Of a DNA stretch of 64,000 nucleotides, positions 17,638 through 27,565 are shown one piece after another. The stretch's first letter is position 1. Every line of letters begins with the position of its first letter. A model generated the notes under the pieces. It did not search any database and had not been told where the DNA came from. It saw only the letters and a program-made list of their open reading frames with translations. The stretch spans positions 2,611,287-2,675,286 of the forward strand of contig NZ_KB850224.1 in the NCBI RefSeq assembly GCF_000369805.1, given 5' to 3'. The DNA is from Acinetobacter sp. NIPH 2100. GTDB taxonomy: Bacteria > Pseudomonadota > Gammaproteobacteria > Pseudomonadales > Moraxellaceae. The translations under genes and the position numbers were made by a program.

Positions 17638-18543
17638 ATGCAAACTGAACTCAGCACGATTTCAATTTTTGTAACGGTGGTTGAGGCTGGCAACTTTAGT
17701 CATGCCGCAGAGCAACTACATCTCACCCGTTCGGCAGTGAGTAAAAGTATTGCCCGTCTAGAAGAGCGCTTAGGTGTTTCGCTCTTTAAACGCACGACTC
17801 GAACACTGAGCTTAACCGATGAAGGGACTTTGTTTTATGAGCACAGTCGTCGCGCGCTCACTGAAATCAACACGGCAGAAAGCTTATTGGATCAAGGCAA
17901 GATTAGCGCAACAGGTCTATTAAGAATTTCAGCGCCGGTCCTATTTGGGCAGCTTTATATTGCCCCGCTGATGGTCGAACTTGGGCAACAGCATCCAGAT
18001 TTACAGGTTGAACTTTCCTTGAATGACCGAACCATAGATTTAGTCGAAGATGGATTTGATTTGGCCATCCGTATTGGAACTTTAGCTGACACCAGCCATT
18101 TAATTGCGAGAAAACTGGGTGATCACCGAATGTTACTCTGTGCCACACCAACATATCTGCAAAAATCTGGACCCGTACATACGCTTGACGATCTCCAATC
18201 CCATACAACCATTGCTTACCCCTATTCAGGTCATTTGCAAAAGTGGCACCTGCAAGATGAAAACAAGCAAGACTATGCCGTCAAACCCAATGCCAAATTC
18301 ATGTTAAATGATATGCAAGCAATTAAACATACTGTTTTGGCCCATCATGGCATTGCATGGTTACCCGATTGGCTCATTCATAACGAACTGCATGATGGAA
18401 GCTTAGTTCAAGTTTTGGCACGTTTTTCCAGTGTGTATTTCCCAATTCATGTGGTATGGCCTCGCTTAGCGTATATGCCACTCAAAACCCGTTTGGCTAT
18501 TGATCAACTGATAACGATACTGCCCTCGCAATTAAAGCTATAG
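17638..18543 (+). CDS. LysR family transcriptional regulator
   Basis: 301 residues. The winged helix at the N-terminus (SHAAEQLHLTRSAVSKSIARLEERLGVSLFKRTTRTLSLTDEG, about 20-63) is followed by a substrate-binding domain of the CrgA-like type (ELSLNDRTIDLVEDGFDLAIRIG). It is divergent from azoR and probably regulates it in response to quinone or oxidative signals. Confidence 0.92.
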   Translation: MQTELSTISIFVTVVEAGNFSHAAEQLHLTRSAVSKSIARLEERLGVSLFKRTTRTLSLTDEGTLFYEHSRRALTEINTAESLLDQGKISATGLLRISAPVLFGQLYIAPLMVELGQQHPDLQVELSLNDRTIDLVEDGFDLAIRIGTLADTSHLIARKLGDHRMLLCATPTYLQKSGPVHTLDDLQSHTTIAYPYSGHLQKWHLQDENKQDYAVKPNAKFMLNDMQAIKHTVLAHHGIAWLPDWLIHNELHDGSLVQVLARFSSVYFPIHVVWPRLAYMPLKTRLAIDQLITILPSQLKL

Positions 18544-18611
18544 CATTTAGGGGAATACAAAACACAATGAAAAAGACTAGTTTAGACCAACCTTTTTCAT
18601 CTCAGTTCTAA

Positions 18612-19532
18612 TTACAGCTGTTCTTTAAAAAATGGGATTACTTTTGCCAGTGCTTGAGCAACAGGCTCTGGTTGATCGTACAGTTCATAATGCGAGGTAT
18701 TCTCCAATACCAACAACTCTTTTTGTTTCGAAGCTGCGCGACGGACAATTTCATAGCCATCTCGGTAAGCACCAAAACCACCAGGTTGATCACCAATCAC
18801 CACTAAGATAGGTTGAGTTAGTAAGGTCTCTGATAACGCAAATGCATCCCAACCCAAAGCAGCGCTTAAACCTGAATATAAAGCACTGGTCGCCCCATTC
18901 GGTTGCTGACCTCGAGATGTTTTGTAATAGTCAGTTGCTTCTAAAATATCAATATCCTGAATACCGGCCTGTTGAGCCGCCTCTACAGAAGGGGGTAAAA
19001 ATGACATAATCATTTTTTCTGCACCACGAGCTTCAGCAGTTCTTTGCTGTGCAACGGCTTCTAAGACTTCAATTGGTGATTGCCCACCAAAATTATCACG
19101 CAGCATTCGACCAAAATTTACCCCAGTAATTGAAACCACTGCTTTGATGCGGCGCTCAGTCATCGCCACATTGAGTGCATAACCTCCACCGCCACAGATC
19201 CCCAAAACACCAATACGAGTTTCATCAACAAAATCTTGAGTTATCAAGTAATCCACCGCATAACGAATATCTTCGACACGGTGATATGGGTTTTCAGTAA
19301 AACGCGGTTCACCGCCACTTTCTCCCTGAAAGGATGCATCAATCACCAATACGACAAAACCAGCTTCAGCCAAAGCCTGTCCATAAATATTGCCCGACGT
19401 CTGCTCCTTACAACTGCCAATCGGATGGACACTAATAATTGCAGGATATTTTTTACTTGGATCAAAATCAGTTGGGAATAAAAGAGTTGCTGCAGATTTC
19501 CACGCTAAGTTATTATATTTTACGGCTTGCAT
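18612..19532 (-). CDS. Alpha/beta hydrolase, dienelactone-hydrolase-like
   Basis: 306 residues. The nucleophile elbow is GICGGGGY with Cys113, as in dienelactone hydrolase, in place of serine. The general-base His is probably in ENTSHYELYD near 283, and the acid near GDQPGG. An early HPIGSCKEQTSGN supplies the oxyanion region. The enzyme class is safe, the natural substrate is not. An AraC regulator gene follows upstream on the same strand, 150 bp away, and may control it. Confidence 0.82.
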   Translation of the reverse strand: MQAVKYNNLAWKSAATLLFPTDFDPSKKYPAIISVHPIGSCKEQTSGNIYGQALAEAGFVVLVIDASFQGESGGEPRFTENPYHRVEDIRYAVDYLITQDFVDETRIGVLGICGGGGYALNVAMTERRIKAVVSITGVNFGRMLRDNFGGQSPIEVLEAVAQQRTAEARGAEKMIMSFLPPSVEAAQQAGIQDIDILEATDYYKTSRGQQPNGATSALYSGLSAALGWDAFALSETLLTQPILVVIGDQPGGFGAYRDGYEIVRRAASKQKELLVLENTSHYELYDQPEPVAQALAKVIPFFKEQL

Positions 19533-19685
19533 GTTGAATACCTCACTCGATCACTGTCTTTAAACACAGTCAATTTTTGACTGAACCATGCTGTTCATAT
19601 CTTTAGTATAAGTAGCTGTTATGTGATCGAGTTGCCTAAATTAAGCCTTTGTTTGCCTATTCTGCTTATTCAATATGTCGGCTAC

Positions 19686-20594
19686 TTATAAATCTTGTCG
19701 CCTGCGTTGAATATCACGCTGTGGAGACTCTCCAAATAAACGGCTATATTCACGGCTAAACTGAGAAGCACTTTCATAACCTACCAGTCCTGCAGCTCGT
19801 CCTGCCTCGATATTTTGGTTAAACATCAAATGCCGTGCTTCCTGTAAACGTAACTGCTTTTGGTATTGCAATGGGCTCATCCCTGTTACCGCACGAAAAT
19901 GCTGTCTAAATGTGGATGGGCTCATAAAAGCCTGATTGGCCAGATCATCCATACGCATTGGCTGAATATAATGATGTTTTAACCAGTTCACCACTTGATG
20001 AATTTTTTGATTCGCTGAACCAGATTTCAGCAATTGACGTAAATATGTCCCATGTGGGCCATTCAACACACGCACAATAATTTCTTTTTGAATCAAAGGC
20101 ACCAAATGCGGCAACATCTGCGGTTCATCCAGTACTTTGATTAGCCTGAAGAAAGCATCAATCAGAGGTGTATCAACAGTCTCAACAGAAAAAGAATGCT
20201 GAATCTCATCTGAAGCACTTAAGGCCCCTGTTGGCATTTCTGCAACCACTTGATTCACCATCTGTAGGTCAAGTAAAAGTAAAACAGCCAAAAATGGTTT
20301 TTGCGGCGAAGCTTGCACGATATGCGATGTCACAGGCAAATCAATGGTGGTCAACATACTTTGCCCTTCAAAACATTGATGGACTTGATCACCAATCACA
20401 ACCTCTTTTTGTCCCTGCAAAATAATGCCAATTCCCAAGTTATAAATACAATGGGTGCTATCTGTAGGACGCATTCGACGATGAAAAGAAAGTTGAGGAA
20501 TCACTGAAATGTGATCACCTGATTGCTCAGCAAAACCTGAAACAGCATGAATCAACTGCTCCATATGCACATTTCTTTCAACAGAAGTCGCCAT
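19686..20594 (-). CDS. AraC family transcriptional regulator
   Basis: 302 residues. An N-terminal cupin-like AraC_N domain (about 25-180, with NLGIGIILQGQKEVVIGDQ) precedes two helix-turn-helix motifs in the C-terminal 100 residues (MDDLANQAFMSPSTFRQHF and GRAAGLVGYESASQFSREY). These are typical of regulators of oxidoreductase or hydrolase genes. It lies upstream of, and in line with, the alpha/beta hydrolase gene. Confidence 0.9.
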   Translation of the reverse strand: MATSVERNVHMEQLIHAVSGFAEQSGDHISVIPQLSFHRRMRPTDSTHCIYNLGIGIILQGQKEVVIGDQVHQCFEGQSMLTTIDLPVTSHIVQASPQKPFLAVLLLLDLQMVNQVVAEMPTGALSASDEIQHSFSVETVDTPLIDAFFRLIKVLDEPQMLPHLVPLIQKEIIVRVLNGPHGTYLRQLLKSGSANQKIHQVVNWLKHHYIQPMRMDDLANQAFMSPSTFRQHFRAVTGMSPLQYQKQLRLQEARHLMFNQNIEAGRAAGLVGYESASQFSREYSRLFGESPQRDIQRRRQDL

Positions 20595-20771
20595 AGCAAA
20601 TTAATTTTCCAGATAAGGGTTAAAAATATAACCCATGTATTGATCATAAAAGATGAATCCATCACATCAAATAGGCTTTTCAATTCAATAAAATGCTTTG
20701 ATTCGAGATTTATCACGACAAAAATTATGAGTAAATAAGGGATTCGTAATGAGTGGCCGCAAAGGACCAAC

Positions 20772-22070
20772 TTATACCACTTTTAACACCTCATCCCACT
20801 TGGTTAAATAACTGGGAGATTTGTGATTCTGGATCATACGCCACGTTCGCCCATGCGGTGTAATTAATCGCCCTAGCGTCATACAATCCCGACCAAATCT
20901 TTTATTAATATCATCAAAAGCGACTGAAAGATTTCTTCGGGCAATGAGTTCATCCGTATCATGGAATAAATCGACTGCATGGCTACGTTGAGGAATAATA
21001 TCGAGCAGAATCACTTCTGCCTTTTTATAGCGATGACCTATCTGATAAATACGATCAAGCCCTTGTTGTACTGCTTTGATAATCTCTAAACGATCATCAC
21101 TATAGTCAGATAGATACACCACGGTAAAAGGCCGATAATATGCTTCCTTATTAAAACGATTGGTACGGATACTCACCCCAACAGCTTTGCATAGTAAGTT
21201 TTGCTTTCGCAAACGTTCAACGGCACGTAAGCTAAATTCGGTTAAAGCGCCACTCAGACTGGTTTTGTCTTCAATCGGCTGACCAAAGGAACGGCTGCTT
21301 AATACCTGCTGACGATCTGTCACAACGTCTTCGATCTCTAAGCAAGTCATACCCTGTAATTCTTTGACCGTGTTCTCCATCAGCACTGAAAAGTACTTAC
21401 CCATCATTTTCGGATCAGCTTGAACTAAATCCATCACCGAATAGATATTCATTTTTTCTAAACGTTGTCGAATCTTTCGTCCGACACCCCAAACCTCACC
21501 TACAGGCATATGCCCTAACAAGTCTTCAATCACACATGGATCTTCATCCACAAGATTACACACACTATTAAAACAAGCATGTGTCTTGGCTAGATTATTG
21601 GCAAGTTTAGCTTGGGTCTTGGAATAACCAATACCAATGCAACAGGGCAGGCCCAACCAGTTTTTCACCGTATCCAGAATCTGATGCGCATATTCGGTTA
21701 AATTGTAACTGTTCTGATAGGCAGTCAACTCTAAAAAGCATTCATCTATCGAATAAACTTCCTGTTCACATGGATCCACAAAGCTGCCTAATATGTTCAT
21801 AAAACGGCGTGACATTTCTGCATATAAGGCATAATTACTGGAAAAGACTTCTACTTGATGTTGACGAATAATCTCTTCAATCTGAAATAATGGCACGGCC
21901 ATTCGAATGCCAAGCCTTTTTGCTTCATAAGAACGGGAAACGACACAACCATCGTTATTTGAGAGCACCACCACAGGACGGTTTTCTAACTTTGGATTGA
22001 ACACACGCTCACAACTGACGTAGCAATTATTGACATCAATCAAAGCAAAAATACGTTGTGGCAAACTCAT
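20772..22070 (-). CDS. umuC: DNA polymerase V catalytic subunit UmuC (Y-family)
   Basis: 432 residues, full length. The palm-domain motif [19 protein letters not shown] is at the N-terminus, and the second catalytic site is [10 protein letters not shown] near 104-113. The finger motif [15 protein letters not shown] and the C-terminal little-finger region are present. With cleaved UmuD it performs error-prone translesion synthesis. It starts 4 nt after umuD in one operon. Confidence 0.96.
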   Translation of the reverse strand: MSLPQRIFALIDVNNCYVSCERVFNPKLENRPVVVLSNNDGCVVSRSYEAKRLGIRMAVPLFQIEEIIRQHQVEVFSSNYALYAEMSRRFMNILGSFVDPCEQEVYSIDECFLELTAYQNSYNLTEYAHQILDTVKNWLGLPCCIGIGYSKTQAKLANNLAKTHACFNSVCNLVDEDPCVIEDLLGHMPVGEVWGVGRKIRQRLEKMNIYSVMDLVQADPKMMGKYFSVLMENTVKELQGMTCLEIEDVVTDRQQVLSSRSFGQPIEDKTSLSGALTEFSLRAVERLRKQNLLCKAVGVSIRTNRFNKEAYYRPFTVVYLSDYSDDRLEIIKAVQQGLDRIYQIGHRYKKAEVILLDIIPQRSHAVDLFHDTDELIARRNLSVAFDDINKRFGRDCMTLGRLITPHGRTWRMIQNHKSPSYLTKWDEVLKVV

Positions 22071-22074
22071 TGAC

Positions 22075-22686
22075 TTACCTCATCGGCTTCAAGTTATACG
22101 TCACCACACCCCAGATCAACAGTTCTTGCCCTTCTGTAATATAAATATTTTGATAGTCAGGATTTTCCGCTTTTAACCACACTTTAGGTGGGCTGAAATG
22201 ATGGTCAATCATCAAGCGTTTAACGGTAAAATCATTATCAATCAAGGCAATCACGATATCCCCAGACTTCGCTGAAAGACTACGATCCACCACCAAAGGA
22301 TCGTCAATATCAATGCCAGCATCTAACATCGAGAGTGAGTTTGCTTTCACAATAAAAGTTGAGTTTTCGTTACGAATTAAAAATTCATTTAAATCCAAAG
22401 CTTGTTCAACATGGTCTTGTGCAGGCGACGGAAAACCTGCTGCGACACGTTCCGTTGCCAATGGAATATGATAAAGTCGATCATTCTTCGCTTGAACATT
22501 TTGTATTTTCATTGAAGTGGTCAAATCAGTGTGCTGATCTGTTTTGACATTATTCAGTAACCAATTTTTGATGAAATCAACTTGGGACTCGGGAACACGG
22601 ATGACTTTGGTCGGCTCACTGAATTGTGCCTTCCGCCCTGCATTGGTTCTTGCACCCCCATGCTCAAATTCAGTTTTTTTAGACAT
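22075..22686 (-). CDS. umuD: UmuDAb-type SOS regulator and polymerase V accessory protein
   Basis: 203 residues, longer than the 139-residue E. coli UmuD because of an N-terminal extension (about 1-60) with a basic, DNA-binding-like segment. The S24 peptidase half carries the cleavage site VAAGFP (Ala83-Gly84), nucleophile Ser119 in NSLSM and Lys156 in FTVKRL. These are the positions described for Acinetobacter UmuDAb, which self-cleaves after DNA damage and acts like a LexA repressor. An inverted repeat upstream is probably its operator. It overlaps no other gene and leads umuC. Confidence 0.95.
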   Translation of the reverse strand: MSKKTEFEHGGARTNAGRKAQFSEPTKVIRVPESQVDFIKNWLLNNVKTDQHTDLTTSMKIQNVQAKNDRLYHIPLATERVAAGFPSPAQDHVEQALDLNEFLIRNENSTFIVKANSLSMLDAGIDIDDPLVVDRSLSAKSGDIVIALIDNDFTVKRLMIDHHFSPPKVWLKAENPDYQNIYITEGQELLIWGVVTYNLKPMR

Positions 22687-22726
22687 AACTTCCCCCTACC
22701 CAAGCTTAAATACTTTCAATTAATTT

Positions 22727-22753
22727 AACTTGAAAAAGTTACAAATTCAAGTT
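22727..22753. promoter_or_regulatory. Probable UmuDAb/SOS operator
   Basis: Inverted repeat AACTTGAA (22727-22734) and TTCAAGTT (22746-22753), separated by 11 nt, 40 bp upstream of the umuD start. The core TTGAA-N11-TTCAA resembles the repeats reported in Acinetobacter DNA-damage promoters. The repeat is seen; binding is inferred. Confidence 0.65.
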
Positions 22754-22965
22754 GACGTACAATTAATTTTGCATAACAATAAATCCATAGATCAGATTTT
22801 GGCTTGTTTAACTTTGACAAGGATGTAAGACAAACCAAAATTAATGTTTTAAATGAATAGCTTATGCAAATACAAAATATTAAGTTATTGATCTAACTCA
22901 TTAATCTATTTGATCTCTTGGCAGTTAGATTCTATTCAAATATTTTTGATGTGGAGACATGAAAA

Positions 22966-23196
22966 ATGAACAATCAACGTGATGCTATTCTTGGTTATGC
23001 TGACGAACAACATGCTTATTTTATTCGTCTTATTGAAAATGATACAGTCCTTGGCAATTGCTACGGATTATTCTGTGAAAGCCCAAATAGTGAAGCCGCA
23101 GAAAGTATCATGACTACTCTGTTTTTAAAGAAATCTTTTTGGCTCAATGGTTCTGAATTTAGTGATATTGTGAAAGGGCTTAACCCAATTCATTGA
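22966..23196 (+). CDS. Small hypothetical protein
   Basis: 76 residues, ATG with GGAG 9 nt upstream. Neutral to acidic, no signal peptide or membrane segment, two cysteines (NCYGLFCE near 33-39). No family is recognised. It is a monocistronic unit with its own terminator and is separated from umuD by about 280 bp. Good ribosome site and terminator support expression. Confidence 0.6.
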   Translation: MNNQRDAILGYADEQHAYFIRLIENDTVLGNCYGLFCESPNSEAAESIMTTLFLKKSFWLNGSEFSDIVKGLNPIH

Positions 23197-23232
23197 TCTA
23201 ACCGAGACAAAAAAGAGATGACTTTCATATAT

Positions 23233-23275
23233 AAAGAGCTTAGGTAACAGTTAGACCATAAGCTCTTTACTTTTT
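23233..23275 (+). terminator. Terminator of the 22966 gene
   Basis: Stem AAAGAGCTTA (23233-23242) with TAAGCTCTTT (23259-23268), extended by GGT/ACC inside the loop, followed by ACTTTTT. Confidence 0.75.
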
Positions 23276-23320
23276 CTCCTAGATTAAATCAGGTTTTACA
23301 GAATGCTAATCCTTCTCAAA

Positions 23321-23360
23321 TAAAAACCCACTTATTGGATTGAGCATAAGTGGGTTTTTA
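23321..23360. terminator. Bidirectional terminator
   Basis: Perfect 15-bp stem TAAAAACCCACTTAT with its complement, 10-nt loop, A-run on one side and T-run on the other, so it can act in both directions. It closes the minus-strand gene at 23385 and backs up the plus-strand terminator. Confidence 0.85.
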
Positions 23361-23384
23361 CACAGTTTTAAGACAGGGCTAAAT

Positions 23385-23612
23385 TCAAATAAATCTTTTA
23401 TCGTTCACAGGTGCAACCAACTTATAGATTTTTCCATCGACATCACTCTCGAACAGCAAGTCAATATTTGGAAAAATGATATTTCCTTCTACTTCAATAT
23501 GTTCAACCCGTTTAAAAAAAGGAATATCGTGGTCTTCTAAATCATTTAACTGGGCTACGACAATAGACTCATTTTCTTCTTGGTCTTTCACAATCACTGT
23601 AATTTTATCCAT
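23385..23612 (-). CDS. Small hypothetical protein
   Basis: 75 residues from the ATG at 23612, which has GGGAGAA 8 nt upstream. A longer reading from 23675 lacks a good ribosome site. It is acidic and strand-rich (MDKITVIVKDQEENESIVVA), with no recognised domain. It has its own terminator downstream. Confidence 0.55.
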   Translation of the reverse strand: MDKITVIVKDQEENESIVVAQLNDLEDHDIPFFKRVEHIEVEGNIIFPNIDLLFESDVDGKIYKLVAPVNDKRFI

Positions 23613-23864
23613 AACAGTTCTCCCAATAATATCGTTCATAGGACTATGGGAAATTTTTTTAAGCTTGTCGACCAAATGGTTGTAACAAGAGTTATAAGTA
23701 TTAGACTTTTATTAATTCATCAGTTAAGTGCTTGAAATTATCGCCAAATAAATAAATTCCATTAATATTTGTTTAACTGATCAGTTACAGTTATGTGGAA
23801 AACGTTTCAGAATGCGTCACTACATAAACGCCAGATAGACTTAGATCTCGCACAAAAGAATAAT

Positions 23865-24200
23865 TTATTTGGACGTTAGATCATTGGATATTTCATTCTT
23901 ATTTTTAGTTTTCTCATCAGGCTTTGTCATATTTCCCTCTACTTCACTTTTTAACTCAAGATATTCTCGGGCGTCTTCTCGCTTATGAATACCCCCTAAT
24001 TTTAATGCTTGCGTATCAACTTCGGCATCAATATCGGCTCTTTTTGTAGATTGCTTAATAAGAGAATTTTTATTTTTTTCTGATGATACATTGCCAAGAT
24101 TCACTTGTGCTGCTGCATCGACATCTACCCCAGATGTTTCAACTGCAAAAACAGTCGTAGACGTCATCAAAGCAAGTATTAACCATTGTATCTTTTTCAT
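23865..24200 (-). CDS. Small secreted hypothetical protein
   Basis: 111 residues from the ATG at 24200 (AGGG 7 nt upstream). A signal peptide MKKIQWLILALMTSTTVFA precedes a mature, charged, probably disordered part with alternating Val-Asp near the start (SGVDVDAAAQVNLG). No cysteines, no known domain. It is likely periplasmic. Confidence 0.55.
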   Translation of the reverse strand: MKKIQWLILALMTSTTVFAVETSGVDVDAAAQVNLGNVSSEKNKNSLIKQSTKRADIDAEVDTQALKLGGIHKREDAREYLELKSEVEGNMTKPDEKTKNKNEISNDLTSK

Positions 24201-24398
24201 TATCAAGCCCTAAGTCCTAATTGATTTTTTAATTTTAATGCCTAATTTTATCATATCCACTATGCAATCATAATTTAAATATTTTGCTAAAAATTCAACT
24301 CACTTAAATCTTAAGTAAACCTTTAACATCTATCTTAGAAGATAAGCCACCCATCTCTACGCCTAAGAGTCAAAGGTTTCTTATCTCTCAGCCCGAAT

Positions 24399-25364
24399 TT
24401 AAATGAAAGAGATGAACTGTTTCTCTAAAAAATAAAAACCTAGATTCAGAATTATAACGATCTGTAAGAAATAGCGTTCTTTTACAATTTTTGCAAAATA
24501 GTTTACTTGATCTGAATTTTTTTGATCGGCATATACAATTCCCACTTTGAGATGAATATCAAAATCATTGACAAGCACCGCTTCTAAATCTGAGTTAGTT
24601 GCTGAATATTTATCAAAAAAAGGTTTCGGAAATATCCCTAAGCCTTCACCATTTACAATACTCGTTAATTGGGCCTCTATCCCAAAAACCTCTTTATTGG
24701 CATAGAAAGTTGATCCTTTTTCATTGAGTTTTTTATTTAGGCTTTCTCTAAAACAGCAGCCCTCTGGATGTACAACCCACCCCTTTTTACTACACCGCTC
24801 CAAAGTTTTGTACTCTTTAATACCATTCTTGAGTGCAACTATAACTAAAGGTAAGGTTCCAATATTTTTGAAAAATAAATGCTCGGATAGTTGAAGATTG
24901 GAAGGAATCATCACTATAGCAAGAGCAAGTTCCCGCTCATCTACTTGTTGAATAAGACTCCGTCCCCATCCACTTTGCATTTCTACTTCAGTCGAATAAT
25001 GGTCGTACTTATATCGATCATCGATATATTCATATAAGTCATCAACCAAGGTAATTGGAAGACCTATTTTTACCTTTTCCAGAAATGATTCGGTTTTTTG
25101 TTGATGAAAATTTTCTAGCTGCTCCATCTGTTCAAGAATATGGCGCCCTTTGAAATATACTTTTTCACCAAAATGCGTTAATTGCAGAGGTCGGCTTTTA
25201 CGGTTGAATAATTTACCTTTCAATTTCTGTTCAATACTATTAATCCGCTTCGTGACAGTAGACTGATCAATACCAAGCTTTTCTGACGTCACTGTTAAAG
25301 ATGAATTTTCAACAGCATATATAAAAATCTTTAAATCTCTAATATCTAACACATTCACACTCAT
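24399..25364 (-). CDS. LysR family transcriptional regulator (orphan)
   Basis: 321 residues. The helix-turn-helix is SLTVTSEKLGIDQSTVTKRINSIEQKLKGKLFNRKSRPLQLT (about 17-58). The effector domain follows to about 300, and the last 20 residues are hydrophobic and unusual for the family (LQIVIILNLGFYFLEKQFISFI). There is no divergent partner gene; the next gene upstream, the MBL hydrolase, is on the same strand with 137 bp between. The target is unknown. The odd tail may come from loss of the original stop codon. Confidence 0.85.
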   Translation of the reverse strand: MSVNVLDIRDLKIFIYAVENSSLTVTSEKLGIDQSTVTKRINSIEQKLKGKLFNRKSRPLQLTHFGEKVYFKGRHILEQMEQLENFHQQKTESFLEKVKIGLPITLVDDLYEYIDDRYKYDHYSTEVEMQSGWGRSLIQQVDERELALAIVMIPSNLQLSEHLFFKNIGTLPLVIVALKNGIKEYKTLERCSKKGWVVHPEGCCFRESLNKKLNEKGSTFYANKEVFGIEAQLTSIVNGEGLGIFPKPFFDKYSATNSDLEAVLVNDFDIHLKVGIVYADQKNSDQVNYFAKIVKERYFLQIVIILNLGFYFLEKQFISFI

Positions 25365-25501
25365 TCATATCTTATTTAAATGCATACCAAATCTATTTAC
25401 GCTTTGAGTATTTAGAAGAAGCTTCTAGCTGGGTCATGCAACATGGGCTGTATCAAGTCATACCCTAAAAATAAAATCTTGGCTTTTTCGGCTTATGGCT
25501 A

Positions 25502-26482
25502 TTACCAGTTGCCTCGACGATGGTTACTCACCCAGCGATACATGCCTTGGATATTCGGTATTTTCATCGTGCTAAAAGCTATCCAAGTCTGAACTTCAGA
25601 GTTGAATTTTACGTTACGGTAGAGCTGATCCCAGGACTGACCTGCGCGAACCAAGTCCAATACTTGCTGATGCAAGTCTACGAGATAATTTCTTAGAGCA
25701 ACCTGATCTTCACGTGTTGCAGGCGTATAGTGTCCAACATCAATAATGTCGACATCCTGACGGATAACCCAATTTAAAGTATCAATCCAGCCTGTGTAGT
25801 AGAAGTCGAGAAAATCGTTATAGGGCATACTTTTACTTTCACAAACATCAGTACATTGCAGTGCCTTATATTTAGGGAAAAGCACCATCACCATACTGTC
25901 TGAATGACTAGGTGCCACGTAATGTAACAAGACCTCTTCACCGCCCAAGCTAATTTTCATATCCTGATCAAACACTCGATCAGGCAAAGCCGTTGCTAAT
26001 TTTTCTCCAACAATCGGTTCAATACTGCGTTGATTGGCAACAATTGTTGCGCCATCTGCCTTAAAGACTTGCCCACCACTGATATGGTCTGCATGCGCAT
26101 GGGTATAAACCACATATTTTACAGACACACTGAAACGTCTTTTGATCTCATCTTTTAACCATGTAGATGTACATGTCATTGCAGGATCAATGATTAAAGC
26201 ACCTTCGTTTGTAATGAGGACGAGACCACTGTGTACTGCTAACCCTGCGCCGGTGGTATGCCGATAAAGATTGCCTCTCACTTGAGTTAAACTTTTCGGA
26301 TTTTCGGGACACGATGCAGCCGTAAAATCATTTAAAACTTCACGATTTTGATAAGCCGACAGGTCAACAGATTGACCATTATCTTTTGCAAAAATGGAGC
26401 TGAATGGTAATGACATCAATAATGCTACAAAAATTTTATGGGCTATAAATGTTCTAATCCTTTGATTTTTAATTGTACGCAT
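25502..26482 (-). CDS. Exported MBL-fold metallohydrolase
   Basis: 326 residues with a signal peptide (about 1-32, cleavage near SSIFA-KD). The metallo-beta-lactamase motif HAHADH lies at 128-133, followed by downstream histidines in APSHSDSM and DVGHYTPATR. The cysteine in LQCTDVCESK region could form a disulphide. Such periplasmic proteins include SoxH-like and lactonase-like enzymes and are not necessarily beta-lactamases. It is divergent from a LysR gene, so LysR control is likely. Confidence 0.82.
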   Translation of the reverse strand: MRTIKNQRIRTFIAHKIFVALLMSLPFSSIFAKDNGQSVDLSAYQNREVLNDFTAASCPENPKSLTQVRGNLYRHTTGAGLAVHSGLVLITNEGALIIDPAMTCTSTWLKDEIKRRFSVSVKYVVYTHAHADHISGGQVFKADGATIVANQRSIEPIVGEKLATALPDRVFDQDMKISLGGEEVLLHYVAPSHSDSMVMVLFPKYKALQCTDVCESKSMPYNDFLDFYYTGWIDTLNWVIRQDVDIIDVGHYTPATREDQVALRNYLVDLHQQVLDLVRAGQSWDQLYRNVKFNSEVQTWIAFSTMKIPNIQGMYRWVSNHRRGNW

Positions 26483-26600
26483 ACTTCAAACCTTCACTAC
26501 TATTCCGAAGATCAATCTAACAAGTTAAACACCACGATAAAATCCACAAAATTCACAATATACTGTCCTAAAATTGGCAACAATGGATGCATAAAATACG

Positions 26601-27542
26601 ATGGAAAAACTGGATGACCTATTATTATTTGCTGAAGTCGTGGAGCAAGCAGGTTTCTCCGCAGCAGCACGTCATCTAGGTTTGCAACGTTCAAAACTCA
26701 GTCGACATATTGTGGCGCTAGAAAATCGGATTGGTGTCCGTTTATTTCATAGAAATACCAGGAATGTGGTGCTGACACCTGCTGGCGAAGAAGTCTATAT
26801 CCATGCAAAAGCGTTAAAACAAGCAGCACATAATGCATTTGCAGTTGCAACAGACCTTGCAGGTGATCCTAAAGGAATTTTAAGAATCGGCTGCTCTCCA
26901 ACCTTTGCACAAGCAGCTTTGGTTCCTATCCTTCATTCATTTATGCGTCAGTACCCCAAAATAAAAATTATTCTGAATACCGCAGATCACAATATCGATT
27001 TAATCAGTGCACAAGTGGATCTGGTTTTTAGAATTTCATCAAAGCCACTACAAGATTCTAGCTTAATCATTCGTCCAGTCTGTGAGTTATCCATGATCAT
27101 GGTCGCGAGTCCTCATTACATGCGAGACAAACAAAAGATTAAGCATCCGGAAGAACTTACAACTATGAACTTTATTGCTCTAGAGTTTCATAAAAAAATT
27201 GTCCATAGAGAATTTCTGCATCAAACCAATGAGCTAGTTAACTTGCAGCTCGAGCCGTATGTAAGCTGTGGAAATATGTCAATTTTAAAATCAATTGTTC
27301 TGCAAGATTTAGGCGTAGCAATCATGCCAACATATTTATGCATTGAAGAATTAAAATCAGGTCAATTGGTGGAAGTATTTGAATCTGATACGCAATGGTT
27401 CCTGCGAGACTCGCTTGTCAATGCACTCATACCAACCCGACAGAATGTATTGTTAGCAACAAAACTTTTTTTAGATTTTTCAATTCCACTGTTACGCCAA
27501 GAGCTGACTAGAAAATTAGATGAGAAAAGCAACCAGTTCTAG
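26601..27542 (+). CDS. LysR family transcriptional regulator
   Basis: 313 residues. The DNA-binding region GFSAAARHLGLQRSKLSRHIVALENRIGVRLFHRNTRNVVLTPAGEEVY is near residues 18-65. The effector domain is of the CrgA type (FMRQYPKIKIILNTADHNIDLISAQVDLVFRI). It is divergent from the exported MBL hydrolase gene across 118 bp and probably regulates it. Confidence 0.92.
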   Translation: MEKLDDLLLFAEVVEQAGFSAAARHLGLQRSKLSRHIVALENRIGVRLFHRNTRNVVLTPAGEEVYIHAKALKQAAHNAFAVATDLAGDPKGILRIGCSPTFAQAALVPILHSFMRQYPKIKIILNTADHNIDLISAQVDLVFRISSKPLQDSSLIIRPVCELSMIMVASPHYMRDKQKIKHPEELTTMNFIALEFHKKIVHREFLHQTNELVNLQLEPYVSCGNMSILKSIVLQDLGVAIMPTYLCIEELKSGQLVEVFESDTQWFLRDSLVNALIPTRQNVLLATKLFLDFSIPLLRQELTRKLDEKSNQF

Positions 27543-27565
27543 ATTAATAAAAAATATATTTAATA

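Noticed and set aside
25502..26482. Possible metallo-beta-lactamase resistance gene
   Set aside because: The HAHADH motif is shared by the whole MBL-fold superfamily, and the rest of the protein does not show recognisable class B lactamase text.
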